The notes under the pieces: generated by a model
What the model saw: only the letters and a program-made list of their open reading frames with translations
Told to the model about the DNA's origin: nothing
Databases searched by the model: none
Position numbers and translations under genes: made by a program
Shown here: one piece after another, positions 8,258-16,310 of the stretch
Layout: each line of letters opens with the position of its first letter
Position numbering within the stretch: position 1 is the first letter of the stretch
Source: Acidimicrobiaceae bacterium
Lineage (GTDB): Bacteria > Actinomycetota > Acidimicrobiia > Acidimicrobiales > Ilumatobacteraceae
DNA: 64,000 nt
Direction: 5' to 3'
Assembly: GCA_016722025.1 (NCBI GenBank)
Contig: JADKGZ010000021.1
Coordinates: forward strand, 17,107 to 81,106

Positions 8258-9190
8258 ATGACGATCGAGGACCGCCCAGACAACGCTCCGTCCTTGCAAC
8301 TGGTGCTCGAAGGCGGGTTAGCGCGCCTTGGCGAGGTCCCGGCACTTGACGTCGCTCGCCTCATTGAAGGCTCCATCAGAGCTATTGCCCGTGCGGCTGA
8401 GATGATCGCTGGACGCGAACCAGGGCAGGTTGGACGCCGAGGCAGTGCCACCGAGAACGCAACGCGCTTCGTACTCGACGGGATCTACGCCGGAAGTGTC
8501 GCTGTTCAACTACATGCGCCACCCTCGGCACCGCCTTCGGGCGACGGAATGGTGCTGGACGACCCACGGCTTACGGAACTCGCTCTCACAAGTGCATTGG
8601 ACGCATTGTCGGGCATGGAGCTGGACGCCTACGTGGCCCGAGGGCTTGCTGACCTTGCGGACGACCTAGCAATCGGTGCGCGCTACGACAGCTTGCGATT
8701 CGTCGCGAGAGGGGGGTCTCTCGGCGAGCGCTCTGCAGTACTAAATCGCTCTGCGCGCACTCGACTGCGCCAACTCGCCGACCAGATGCCCTCGACGGCT
8801 CCAACTGCACTCACGGGAACGCTCGTGGAGGCGGACTTCGAACGGCGGACCGCCCGCCTGCGAACGTCATCCAACCGCGTCGTGAGGGTTGAGTTCGACG
8901 ATGACCATGCCGATGAAATCCAGCGGGCGCTTCGTCAGAACGCAGAGTTCGAAGGGATCGTCACCTTCGACCCCACAACCAATCAGGCGGTGGCCGTCGA
9001 AATGCGATCGATTCGCCGAACTTTACAACTTGGCATGGACCTGGACAGCGGGGACTACTGGCGCGTCATGACCGTGATGGAACTCGCGGCGGAGCAGGGC
9101 GTTGAATCGGTCGAGGATTTGGCACCGATGCGGGACTCCGAGGCCGCAACGGACGAGATCGACGACTTCTTCGAGGCGCTACAGCTGTGA
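8258..9190 (+). CDS. Unknown protein, partner of the PIN nuclease gene
   Basis: The protein has 310 residues and I do not recognise the family. The N-terminal part (about 20-165) is predicted mixed helical. The part around 190-255 (GTLVEADFERRTARLR and following) looks like small beta-barrel strands, and the C-terminus is acidic and helical (EIDDFFEALQL). GGAG at 8249-8252 sits five bases before ATG 8258. Its last bases overlap the GTG of the PIN gene (GTGA), so the two are translationally coupled. That placement is usual for an antitoxin, but at 310 residues it would be long for one and no DNA-binding motif is seen. It opens a four-gene operon. Confidence 0.7.
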   Translation: MTIEDRPDNAPSLQLVLEGGLARLGEVPALDVARLIEGSIRAIARAAEMIAGREPGQVGRRGSATENATRFVLDGIYAGSVAVQLHAPPSAPPSGDGMVLDDPRLTELALTSALDALSGMELDAYVARGLADLADDLAIGARYDSLRFVARGGSLGERSAVLNRSARTRLRQLADQMPSTAPTALTGTLVEADFERRTARLRTSSNRVVRVEFDDDHADEIQRALRQNAEFEGIVTFDPTTNQAVAVEMRSIRRTLQLGMDLDSGDYWRVMTVMELAAEQGVESVEDLAPMRDSEAATDEIDDFFEALQL

Positions 9191-9615
9191 CGCCGGCGGA
9201 CCTCGGCGACTCTCCGATCTTGCTCGATACGGACGTGTTCTCATTCGTCGTGTGGAGTCGGGGACCAGCGGCGATGTACGAGCCGTTCGTGGTCAACAGG
9301 CTCTGGGTGCTCTCGTTTGCAACGGTCGCTGAGCTCCGCTATGGAGCCATCAAGGCAGGCTGGGGTCCAACGCGCCTCCGCGAACTGGATCGGCGTATCC
9401 GCCTGTGCGTAGTCGTTCCCGGCACCGACGCCGTGGCCACCCGGTGGGCCGAGCTGAACGCGAAGTTCAAGGACCAGGTCGGAATGAACGACCTCTGGAT
9501 CGCGGCCTGCGCACTATCGCAGAATCCCGTGCTCCCCGTTGCTTCGCATGATCACGCGTTCGAGATGATCGCAGCGGAGTTCAACCTGCCGGTGGTTCGC
9601 ATCAATGCGGCTTGA
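9187..9615 (+). CDS. PIN-domain ribonuclease (VapC-like)
   Basis: The protein has 142 residues. PIN acidic residues are present in LLDTDVFSF (near residue 14), the Glu of ATVAELRYG (near 49) and the Asp of GMNDLWIAACA (near 102), with a fourth possible in the SHDHAF segment. PIN proteins are Mg-dependent RNases, and VapC members cleave tRNA or rRNA. GTG 9187 overlaps the upstream stop, and the next gene begins inside its 3' end (9605). The gene is embedded between an unknown protein and a sliding-clamp paralogue, so it may act in a larger system rather than as a plain toxin. Confidence 0.85.
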   Translation: MTPADLGDSPILLDTDVFSFVVWSRGPAAMYEPFVVNRLWVLSFATVAELRYGAIKAGWGPTRLRELDRRIRLCVVVPGTDAVATRWAELNAKFKDQVGMNDLWIAACALSQNPVLPVASHDHAFEMIAAEFNLPVVRINAA

Positions 9616-10633
9616 AGTCGACCTTGCGCTACTGGCCCACGGCGTCCGAACAGTGCGACCGGCCCTTCGTGACGCAGCCGACGGGTGGAACGTGATCGTG
9701 ATGCGAGCAGCGGGCGACGCGCTAGAGCTCTCAGCGACCGGCCGATCAATGAGCATCACCCGTGACATCACGGCCACCGTGACGGAGGAGGGATCGGTCA
9801 CAGTTCCCGCACGAATACTGGGCGACCTATTGGCGCGTGGCTCGTCACCGTTGGCCACCCTGGGCTCTGACGGGCTGAACCTAGAAGTTGGCCTGGGGGA
9901 TCTCGAGGCAAAGCTACGGCTCATCGACGACACTCCGCCGCCGCCGATCCGCGTTGTCAGCGCCGAGTCCACCCCAGCCTCGCTCTCGGCCCTCGAGGTG
10001 GAGCGGGCGGGAGCGGTAGCAGTCGCTTCCAGCGGCGATCTTCAGCGACCAGTTCTTGCCGGCGTCCATCTAGGACCAACGATGGCCGAGGCCACCGACA
10101 CCTACCGCGTCGCTCGAACCATTCTGACCACATGGGATCTTGACCTCGTGGTACCAGCAGATCTCGTCCGGCTCGTTGCCGCAGAGCGGTCGGATGTGAC
10201 CGTCTCGTTTGATGGCCGCGTGATCGCCTTTCGGACTCACGACGCAAGTTGGACCACCCCGGTGATCGCAACAGCGTTCCCCGCGATCCCACACTTCGCG
10301 ATCCCGACGAATGAAACGCTCACCTGTGACCGGCACGGGATCATCACAGCCGTCGAGTCCGCCGCGGTTCTGCCGGGCGCGCTCATCGAACTGCGTAGTA
10401 CTGGTGGCGACCTAGTCGTCAGCTCCGAAAACCTCGAAGTCGGTCGCATCGAGAGCAAGGTGCCGCAGGTCGGTGCAACTGCAGTCGAAGCATTGTTCAC
10501 CGCGCGCTATCTGCTCGACGCCCTGAAGCTGGCGACGACCGAACAGATCACGTTCCAGTTTGCGGAACGCCATGTGGTGATTCGATGTGGCTCATTCACC
10601 CAGCTGATCATGCGGCGGGTGACGACGCAGTGA
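9605..10633 (+). CDS. DNA polymerase III beta-clamp (DnaN) paralogue on the element
   Basis: The protein has 342 residues, slightly shorter than chromosomal DnaN (about 370-390). Clamp signatures occur in the right order: VPAR (67-70) in domain I, RPVLAGVHL (148-156) and ATDTYRVA (163-170) in domain II, FPAI (225-228), and ARYLLDAL (300-307) in domain III, ending in FTQLIMRRV where DnaN has its conserved C-terminal strand. DnaN rings tether polymerase and other proteins to DNA. Overlap with the PIN gene upstream (11 bases) and the helicase gene downstream (GTGA) shows a shared operon. It could be a dedicated clamp for the neighbouring nuclease and helicase, or a decoy for the host clamp; both are inference. 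Confidence 0.85.
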   Translation: MRLEVDLALLAHGVRTVRPALRDAADGWNVIVMRAAGDALELSATGRSMSITRDITATVTEEGSVTVPARILGDLLARGSSPLATLGSDGLNLEVGLGDLEAKLRLIDDTPPPPIRVVSAESTPASLSALEVERAGAVAVASSGDLQRPVLAGVHLGPTMAEATDTYRVARTILTTWDLDLVVPADLVRLVAAERSDVTVSFDGRVIAFRTHDASWTTPVIATAFPAIPHFAIPTNETLTCDRHGIITAVESAAVLPGALIELRSTGGDLVVSSENLEVGRIESKVPQVGATAVEALFTARYLLDALKLATTEQITFQFAERHVVIRCGSFTQLIMRRVTTQ

Positions 10634-13600
10634 CGGAGCTGGGGCCGGGACTCTACGAGCAGCTCATAACGGACGGGCTCAGGGCCCAGCTCGACGAACT
10701 GGTCGGGCATCTGCCTGTCGACGAGCGGCCTCTCAACAGCGCCGACGCTTCGGATCGGATTGCCTGGCACGTGAGTCAGCAGGTCGAGCGGGCGCTGCTC
10801 GATGTCGGCGACGAGAAGCGAGTGAAGGTCGGGCTTCAAGTGGCCCGCGCGCTGCTCGATCGTCTTGGTGAACTCGTCGACGTTGACCAGCAAGCGATGC
10901 TCGCCGACCCGGCCTCAGTCCTGCATGCCATCCTTCGCCGCAAACCTGATGGCACGCCTGCCGCCATCGCTGGGCCGCTGATCCCGCTGCTCGACACGAC
11001 GCTGCTCACGAACGCGCCCGGTGAGCCGACGCTGTGGAGTCAGTTGCGGTCCGAGATCGAGTCGGCCGACGCGATCGACGTCGTGATGGCGTTCATCCGG
11101 CGCAGCGGCATCGGACCGCTCCTCGACTCGCTGCGCCGCCACCGTGAGGCGGGCAGGCCGCTGCGGGTACTGACGACCACGTACACCGATTCGACGGAGC
11201 GCCGGGCGCTCGATCAGCTCGTCGATCTCGGTGCAGAAGTTCGCATCTCCTACGACCTGAGTACGACACGCCTGCACGCGAAGGCGTGGGTGTTCCATCG
11301 CCACTCCGGCTTCTCGACTGCCTATGTCGGTTCATCGAATCTGACCCACTCGGCGCAAGTGACTGGGTTGGAGTGGAACGTTCGAGCATCGGCTGCCCGC
11401 AATCCTGACGTCATTGCGAAGTTCGGCGCTGTGTTCGACAGCTACTGGGAGGCCGGCGACTTCGTTCCCTACGACCCCGACCAGTTCGACGATGAGCGGC
11501 AGCGGGTTGGCCGCACCGACAGCGGCCCGTATGTGATCCTCAGCCCGATCGAGTTGCGGCCGCACCCGTTCCAGGAACGGCTGCTTGAACTCATCGAACT
11601 CTCTCGACAGCGGGGCCATCATCGCAACCTCCTGGTTGCCGCCACTGGCACGGGCAAGACCGTCATGGCGGCGCTCGACTACGCCACGCTCGCTGGGCGG
11701 CTCGGCCGATCTCGACTGCTGTTCATTGCCCACCGCGAGGAGATCCTCGATCAGAGCCTCGCCACGTTCCGGTACGCACTGCGCGACGCGTCGTTCGGAG
11801 AGAAATGGGTAGGCGGTGCACGACCGACGAGGTTCGACCACGTGTTCGCATCGATACAAAGCCTCCATGCCGGTGATCTCGATGCGCTGCCACCGGATCA
11901 CTTCGATGTCGTGATCGTCGATGAGTTCCACCACGCCGCCGCAACGTCGTACCGGCGCATCCTCGATCACCTCCAGCCCGTCGAACTGCTCGGTCTGACC
12001 GCCACCCCGGAGCGCAGCGACGGCCTACCGATCCTTCAATGGTTCGACGATCGCATCGCCGCCGAACTGCGACTCTGGGAGGCCATCGACCAGCAGCACC
12101 TGTCGCCCTTCCTGTACTTCGGGATTCACGACGGACTCGACCTGCGCGAGATCCCATGGCGCCGCGGACGCGGCTACGACGTCGACGCACTGAGCAACGC
12201 GTACACGAGCTCCGACGCGTGGGCTCGGCTTGTGGTGAAGGAAGTCGCCGACCACACGGATCCGTCCTCGATGCGCGCCCTCGGGTTCTGCGTCAGCGTC
12301 GAGCACGCCCGGTTCATGGCCCACCACTTCAACCACCATGGGATCCCTTCCGTCGCCGTGTGGGGCGACAGTCCTCGTGCCGACCGCGAGGCGGCACTGA
12401 GGGACCTCGCGCACGGGCGAGTCCGGGCAGTGTTCTCCGTTGACCTGTTCAACGAAGGCGTCGACGTCCCGGCCGTCGACACGGTGCTGATGCTCCGCCC
12501 GACCGAGAGCCCGACGCTCTTCCTGCAACAACTCGGCCGTGGCTTGCGCAAGTCCACGGGCAAGGGCTTCTGCACTGTCCTCGACTTCGTCGGCACGCAC
12601 CGCAAGGAGTTCCGCTTCGACCGCCGCTACCGAGCCCTGCTCGGTGGTTCGCGCCGAGACGTCGAGCGGGAAGTCCAGCTGCAGTTCCCCTTCCTTCCGG
12701 CCGGCTGCCACATGCACCTCGACGCCAAGGCCTCAGAGGTCGTCCTGCGAAGCCTGCGTGATGCGATCCCCACTCGCTGGCCGGCGAAGGTTGACGAGCT
12801 TCGTTCGCTTCGGCGAGAGCGGCCCGACCTCGGACTCGCCGAGTTCCTCATCGAATCCGGGCTCGACCTCGACGACGTCTACGACGGTAACAAGAGTTGG
12901 TCGGATCTTCGAGAGGCCGCCGGCGCTGACGTGCTCGTACCCGGCCCGGACGAAGCGGTGATGCGCCGAGCCATCGGACGCCTCCTGCACATCGACGATC
13001 GGGAGCGCATCGACACGTACCGGCGACACCTCGCATCGCCGGTAGCCCCCGAGATCTCACGGCTGCCCGAACGAGAGCGACGTCTGCTGCACATGCTCCT
13101 CGCCGCCGTTGCCGATCGTGTGTTGGGTCGCGACACCAGTGTTCAAGAAGCTGCCGAACTGTTGTGGGGCCACCCGCAAGTCCGCAGCGAACTGTCGGAG
13201 CTATTCGGGTTGCTCGATGGCCGGATCGACCACCTACACACACCGCTCGCTACGCATCCTGACAGCCCTCTGCAGATCCACGCGAGGTACACCCGGATCG
13301 AGATCCTCGCCGCATTCGGGCTGGGTTCGGGCGCCAAGATCGCGGCTTGGCAGAGCGGCGTCTACGAGGCGAAGGCGGCCAACGCCGAGCTGCTCGCGTT
13401 CACGCTCGACAAGAGCAGCGGGGGCTTCTCGCCGACCACCCGGTACCGCGACTACGCGATCAGTCGAAGCCTCATTCACTGGGAGAGCCAATCCTCCACG
13501 CGGACGGACAGCTCGACCGGTCTGCGCTACCGGCATCACGAGCGGGATGGCCGCACGATCCTGTTGTTCAGCCGACTCAGTGCCGACGATCGTGCCTTCT

Positions 13601-13722
13601 GGTTCCTGGGTCCCGCCACCTATCGCGGCCACGTGGGCGAGCGGCCGATGGCCGTCACCTGGGAGCTGGCGCAGCCGCTCTCCGGCGATCTGTACCAAGC
13701 GTTCGCCGCAGCGGTGGCGTGA
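10630..13722 (+). CDS. PLD-domain/SF2 helicase/DUF3427 protein
   Basis: The protein has about 1,030 residues. After an N-terminal helical region comes a phospholipase D-type nuclease domain (His216-x-Lys218 in LHAKAWVF and GSSN near 234). Next is a superfamily 2 helicase with Walker A ATGTGKT (338-344), DEFHH (about 431), LTATPER (about 455) and QQLGRGLRKS (about 632). The C-terminal DUF3427 region contains RYRDYAIS near 937. The order PLD-helicase-DUF3427 is a known bacterial architecture thought to act on nucleic acid, often in defence-rich regions. I use GTG 10630, which overlaps the clamp stop, rather than ATG 10585 inside the clamp gene. Confidence 0.88.
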   Translation: MTELGPGLYEQLITDGLRAQLDELVGHLPVDERPLNSADASDRIAWHVSQQVERALLDVGDEKRVKVGLQVARALLDRLGELVDVDQQAMLADPASVLHAILRRKPDGTPAAIAGPLIPLLDTTLLTNAPGEPTLWSQLRSEIESADAIDVVMAFIRRSGIGPLLDSLRRHREAGRPLRVLTTTYTDSTERRALDQLVDLGAEVRISYDLSTTRLHAKAWVFHRHSGFSTAYVGSSNLTHSAQVTGLEWNVRASAARNPDVIAKFGAVFDSYWEAGDFVPYDPDQFDDERQRVGRTDSGPYVILSPIELRPHPFQERLLELIELSRQRGHHRNLLVAATGTGKTVMAALDYATLAGRLGRSRLLFIAHREEILDQSLATFRYALRDASFGEKWVGGARPTRFDHVFASIQSLHAGDLDALPPDHFDVVIVDEFHHAAATSYRRILDHLQPVELLGLTATPERSDGLPILQWFDDRIAAELRLWEAIDQQHLSPFLYFGIHDGLDLREIPWRRGRGYDVDALSNAYTSSDAWARLVVKEVADHTDPSSMRALGFCVSVEHARFMAHHFNHHGIPSVAVWGDSPRADREAALRDLAHGRVRAVFSVDLFNEGVDVPAVDTVLMLRPTESPTLFLQQLGRGLRKSTGKGFCTVLDFVGTHRKEFRFDRRYRALLGGSRRDVEREVQLQFPFLPAGCHMHLDAKASEVVLRSLRDAIPTRWPAKVDELRSLRRERPDLGLAEFLIESGLDLDDVYDGNKSWSDLREAAGADVLVPGPDEAVMRRAIGRLLHIDDRERIDTYRRHLASPVAPEISRLPERERRLLHMLLAAVADRVLGRDTSVQEAAELLWGHPQVRSELSELFGLLDGRIDHLHTPLATHPDSPLQIHARYTRIEILAAFGLGSGAKIAAWQSGVYEAKAANAELLAFTLDKSSGGFSPTTRYRDYAISRSLIHWESQSSTRTDSSTGLRYRHHERDGRTILLFSRLSADDRAFWFLGPATYRGHVGERPMAVTWELAQPLSGDLYQAFAAAVA

Positions 13723-13777
13723 GTCGACACGGCGTTTGTCCTTGACGCGCCGTGCGCCTACTCGAGACCATTCTTGG

Positions 13778-14026
13778 ATGGATGTGAACATCACGCTGTC
13801 GGACGTGGACCTGGCGACGATCGTCGAGGCGCTCGACTGCTACGACTACTGGGAACTCGGGCAGGGCCTGCCACGCAACAACGGAGCGGTGCTGCTTCCT
13901 GGCGACGCCCTTGGCGACTCCGACCCGTACTGGACGGAGCCGCCGACCGACGCGGAAGCGGAGGCGATCGAGAGTGTTCGGGCGAGCCGGATGCTCGCCG
14001 AGCGTCTGCAAGCGCTCATGCAGTAG
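13778..14026 (+). CDS. Small acidic protein of unknown function
   Basis: The protein has 82 residues and begins MDVNITLSDVDLATIVEALDCYDYWELG; it is acidic throughout and predicted helical at both ends. It starts 55 bases after the helicase gene on the same strand and may be the last member of that operon. No strong ribosome site is seen. The family is not recognised. Confidence 0.6.
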   Translation: MDVNITLSDVDLATIVEALDCYDYWELGQGLPRNNGAVLLPGDALGDSDPYWTEPPTDAEAEAIESVRASRMLAERLQALMQ

Positions 14027-14049
14027 CCGGCGACCGAATCAATCCGCGC

Positions 14050-14364
14050 TCACACCTCGGCGGTGTGGTCGCCGAGGTCATTGGCGTCCTCGGCGTGGAT
14101 CCAGGACATCGGGTCGGACCGGTCATCGAGGACGGCGGGCTCGCCGCAAAGCCGGCACCGATGACGCGCACCCTGCAGCACGACCTCTCGAACGAGCGGG
14201 CGCCCGCCCGGGTCGGTGACTCGGAGCGCCTCTGCGTACGTCACCGCGTCGGCCTGTTCCCAGAAGCCCGCAATCGGAGCATCCGCTTGTCCAGTTACAA
14301 GCACCAGCCACGCCCTGGTTCCGCCAGGGCTCACACTCTGACTCGTCTCCCGCTCGTCTGGCAT
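14050..14364 (-). CDS. Small protein with a possible zinc site
   Basis: The protein has 104 residues. The C-terminal half has HRCRLCGEP followed by SWIHAED, which could form a zinc site (His/Cys-x2-Cys plus a later His). It stands convergent to the operon on its left and divergent from the nucleotidyltransferase gene on its right. The family is not recognised; confidence that it is a gene rests on the motif and the lack of an alternative frame. Confidence 0.5.
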   Translation of the reverse strand: MPDERETSQSVSPGGTRAWLVLVTGQADAPIAGFWEQADAVTYAEALRVTDPGGRPLVREVVLQGARHRCRLCGEPAVLDDRSDPMSWIHAEDANDLGDHTAEV

Positions 14365-14441
14365 CGTTCTCCTCCCAAGCCAGAGTGAGCTCGATCGGCG
14401 GGCGACTTCGCAACCAGAGTTGCATCGATTCTCGACTTCTT

Positions 14442-14469
14442 ACAAACTGAGAGATATCATCCAGTTTGT
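14442..14469. promoter_or_regulatory. Inverted repeat, likely operator of the MNT gene
   Basis: ACAAACTG at 14442-14449 is matched by CAGTTTGT at 14462-14469 with a 12-base AT-rich spacer. It overlaps the GTG (14468) proposed as the start of an HTH-containing nucleotidyltransferase, as expected for self-regulation of a toxin-antitoxin type gene. Confidence 0.5.
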
Positions 14470-15148
14470 GGACAAGTCACCGACGCCGTCGCTCTTGCCG
14501 ATCTTTCGATCGCAGCAGCAAGCCGAGTTGCTCGCACTCATCCTCGGCGACCCCACGGCCGAGCACAGCATGACCGAACTTGCCGAACGTACCGGCGTTC
14601 CGTACGCCTCAGTTCATCGCGAAGTCGAACGCGCCGATGCTGCGGGGCTCGTGTCGAGCCGCCTCATCGGGCGGACACGGCTCATTCGAGCCGACGTGTC
14701 GAGCCCCTACTTCGCTGGTCTGTCGGACGTACTTGTCAAAGCCTTCGGCGTGCCGTGGGTGATCGGGCAGGAGCTGGCTCGAGTCAAGGGCATCGACGCG
14801 GCATACGTCTACGGATCGTGGGCGGCACGGTTCTCGGGCGAAGACGGTGACCGACCGGTCGGCGACATCGACCTTCTCGTGCTCGGCGAACTGGACCGCG
14901 ACGAGGTGTACGCCGCAGCCAGCGCGGCCGAGCACAGGCTCGGACGAGCTGTCCAAGTGACCATCCGATCGCCCGACTGGCTCACGGACGGCAGCGGCAC
15001 GTTTCACGACACCGTCGCCGGCCGACCCATGGTTCCGGTGCCGATGGCTACGCGAACAGCTCGGGAGGATCCGTCCTCAGCAACCGCTCGACCTCCTCGA
15101 CGACCGTCCGCGAAGTTTTCAGGGCCCAAGCAGCGTCGTCGCGGCTGA
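14468..15148 (+). CDS. HTH-nucleotidyltransferase (MNT-type), probable antitoxin of a HEPN toxin
   Basis: The protein has about 226 residues: an N-terminal winged helix-turn-helix (about 15-75), then a minimal nucleotidyltransferase domain with GSWAARF (116-122) and GDIDLLV (132-138, acidic pair Asp133/Asp135). MNT proteins of MNT/HEPN pairs modify and block the HEPN RNase. GTG 14468 is chosen because the family starts near here; ATG 14420 is an alternative. The C-terminal tail after about residue 190 is basic and of low complexity, and it overlaps the 3' end of the convergent HEPN gene by about 100 bases, suggesting an original stop was lost. Confidence 0.75.
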   Translation: MDKSPTPSLLPIFRSQQQAELLALILGDPTAEHSMTELAERTGVPYASVHREVERADAAGLVSSRLIGRTRLIRADVSSPYFAGLSDVLVKAFGVPWVIGQELARVKGIDAAYVYGSWAARFSGEDGDRPVGDIDLLVLGELDRDEVYAAASAAEHRLGRAVQVTIRSPDWLTDGSGTFHDTVAGRPMVPVPMATRTAREDPSSATARPPRRPSAKFSGPKQRRRG

Positions 15149-15548
15149 TCTCCGCGCTCGACGGGTCGAAGTATTGAGCGGCGTGGCGCGTCCGGCGAAG
15201 GCGTTCGAACGTTGGCTTGGCGAGGCCGGGGATCGCCTTCGCGAACTGCCCGCTGATGGCGTCCTCGACGGTCACGTGCGAGCCCTCGCCACCGGTGGCG
15301 CGCAGCCCTTGTCGAATGAGCAGTGCCTCGGCGGCCATGCGGTAAGCGTCGTAGGCAGCGGCGAACGCGCCCTCGACGTCACCGGCCGCGAGGCCACCAT
15401 CAGCAGTCAGAAGGCGCCGGGTGGCTCGTCCGATGATTGTCGCCGATGACTCGCCCGCGGTACTCCCATCGATCCGTTCGAGTCGGCCGCGACCGAGCAA
15501 GTAGTCGATCGTGTTGCGTCCCTCCGTCGGCGTCGCCATGGAAGTCAC
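15048..15548 (-). CDS. HEPN-domain protein, probable RNase toxin
   Basis: The protein has 166 residues, all predicted helical. The motif RRTRHAAQY (118-126) is typical of HEPN proteins that pair with nucleotidyltransferases, whose catalytic Arg-x4-6-His is followed by a Tyr that the partner can modify. Translation may begin at ATG 15548 or 15539. The gene is convergent with the MNT gene instead of following it in one operon, which is the usual order. Its 5' end abuts the 3' end of the small HTH gene on the same strand (4-base overlap), so it may be transcribed with that gene. Confidence 0.75.
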   Translation of the reverse strand: MTSMATPTEGRNTIDYLLGRGRLERIDGSTAGESSATIIGRATRRLLTADGGLAAGDVEGAFAAAYDAYRMAAEALLIRQGLRATGGEGSHVTVEDAISGQFAKAIPGLAKPTFERLRRTRHAAQYFDPSSAEISRDDAAWALKTSRTVVEEVERLLRTDPPELFA

Positions 15549-15772
15549 CGTACTTGGAGGGTGTCACGCTGCAGCCGGTCACGGACGTAACGCCGGATCT
15601 CGCCGAGCGGGATGCGGCGTGAGCGGCCGATGTGGACCGAGGCGAGCTGGCCGGTGGTGAGCAGGTCGTAGAGCGCCCCTCGGCTGACGGAGAGGAACCG
15701 GGCAGCGTCCGGCAGGGTGACGAGGCGGAGATCATCGTCGAGGTCGGCGAGGTCAGCTCCAGTGGCGTGCAT
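15545..15772 (-). CDS. Excisionase-type helix-turn-helix protein
   Basis: The protein has 75 residues. The segment LVTLPDAARFLSVSRGALYD with a following SVHIGRSRRIP wing is the MerR/excisionase-like DNA-binding domain (helix-turn-helix 17, excisionase family). ATG 15772 has AAGGAG six bases upstream, so longer frames are not needed. In integrative elements such proteins act as recombination directionality factors or as regulators of transfer genes. It lies between the HEPN gene and a palindrome-rich region, which it may bind. Confidence 0.82.
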   Translation of the reverse strand: MHATGADLADLDDDLRLVTLPDAARFLSVSRGALYDLLTTGQLASVHIGRSRRIPLGEIRRYVRDRLQRDTLQVR

Positions 15773-15856
15773 CGGATGCTCCTTCTGATCGTGCGAGTAC
15801 ACCGGGATACAGAGGCGCGTTTCGCTCGGGCGCAGCACTTTGCCGGCAGATTTCTC

Positions 15857-15954
15857 ACGCGATCGCGTCGACAGTCGCGATGCCCTCACGCGACTGACCA
15901 CGCGATCGCGTCACCTCAGCGCGATCGCCGACGCGACTGTGCGCGCAGTCGCGT
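15857..15954. repeat. Cluster of perfect palindromes, candidate oriT or control region
   Basis: ACGCGATCGCGT, a perfect 12-bp palindrome, occurs at 15857-15868 and 15900-15911. ACGCGACTG (15931-15939) and CAGTCGCGT (15946-15954) form a 9-bp-arm hairpin with a 6-base loop. A related inverted segment CGCGACTGACCACGCG starts at 15889. The cluster sits in a 538-base gap between the excisionase-type gene (minus) and the MobF relaxase gene (plus), the usual place for oriT or a shared operator. The rest of the gap (to 16310) shows nothing I can name. Confidence 0.5.
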
Positions 15955-16310
15955 GGTCAGCAACATCGCTGGCGCACCTTTGGCCTCTCAGGCCGACATC
16001 AGGTCGGACTCGACGCGCCGGAGGCCCTCATGCCCTGCCCCTCACGCCGCTTGGTACTCAGCCAGGCGTGGCCCAGCTCGCCCGTCCGCGACTCGAAGCT
16101 GACGAGCCACAGCTCGCCGCTCAGCGCCGACGCATCGCCAGGGACCTACAGGTGGGCGCCGAGTGCCTCTGCCGCCGGAGGCGCACGCGACTGTGCCCGC
16201 AGCGACGCCATCGCAGCCGTGATGCAAGTGCGTCCACTTTCTGTCGTGTCCGGCACGGCCGACTCGAGCCCGTTCGGTCAATCGCCGTTCGGCGACCCGG
16301 GGTGGTTGTG

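Noticed and set aside
10585..10629. ATG 10585 as helicase start
   Set aside because: It lies within the clamp gene; GTG 10630 gives the same 4-base overlap as the PIN gene start in this operon.
15840..16310. N-terminal extension of the relaxase frame to 15840
   Set aside because: The extra 157 residues cover the palindrome cluster, are low in information, and the paired Tyr motif expected near the N-terminus follows ATG 16311.
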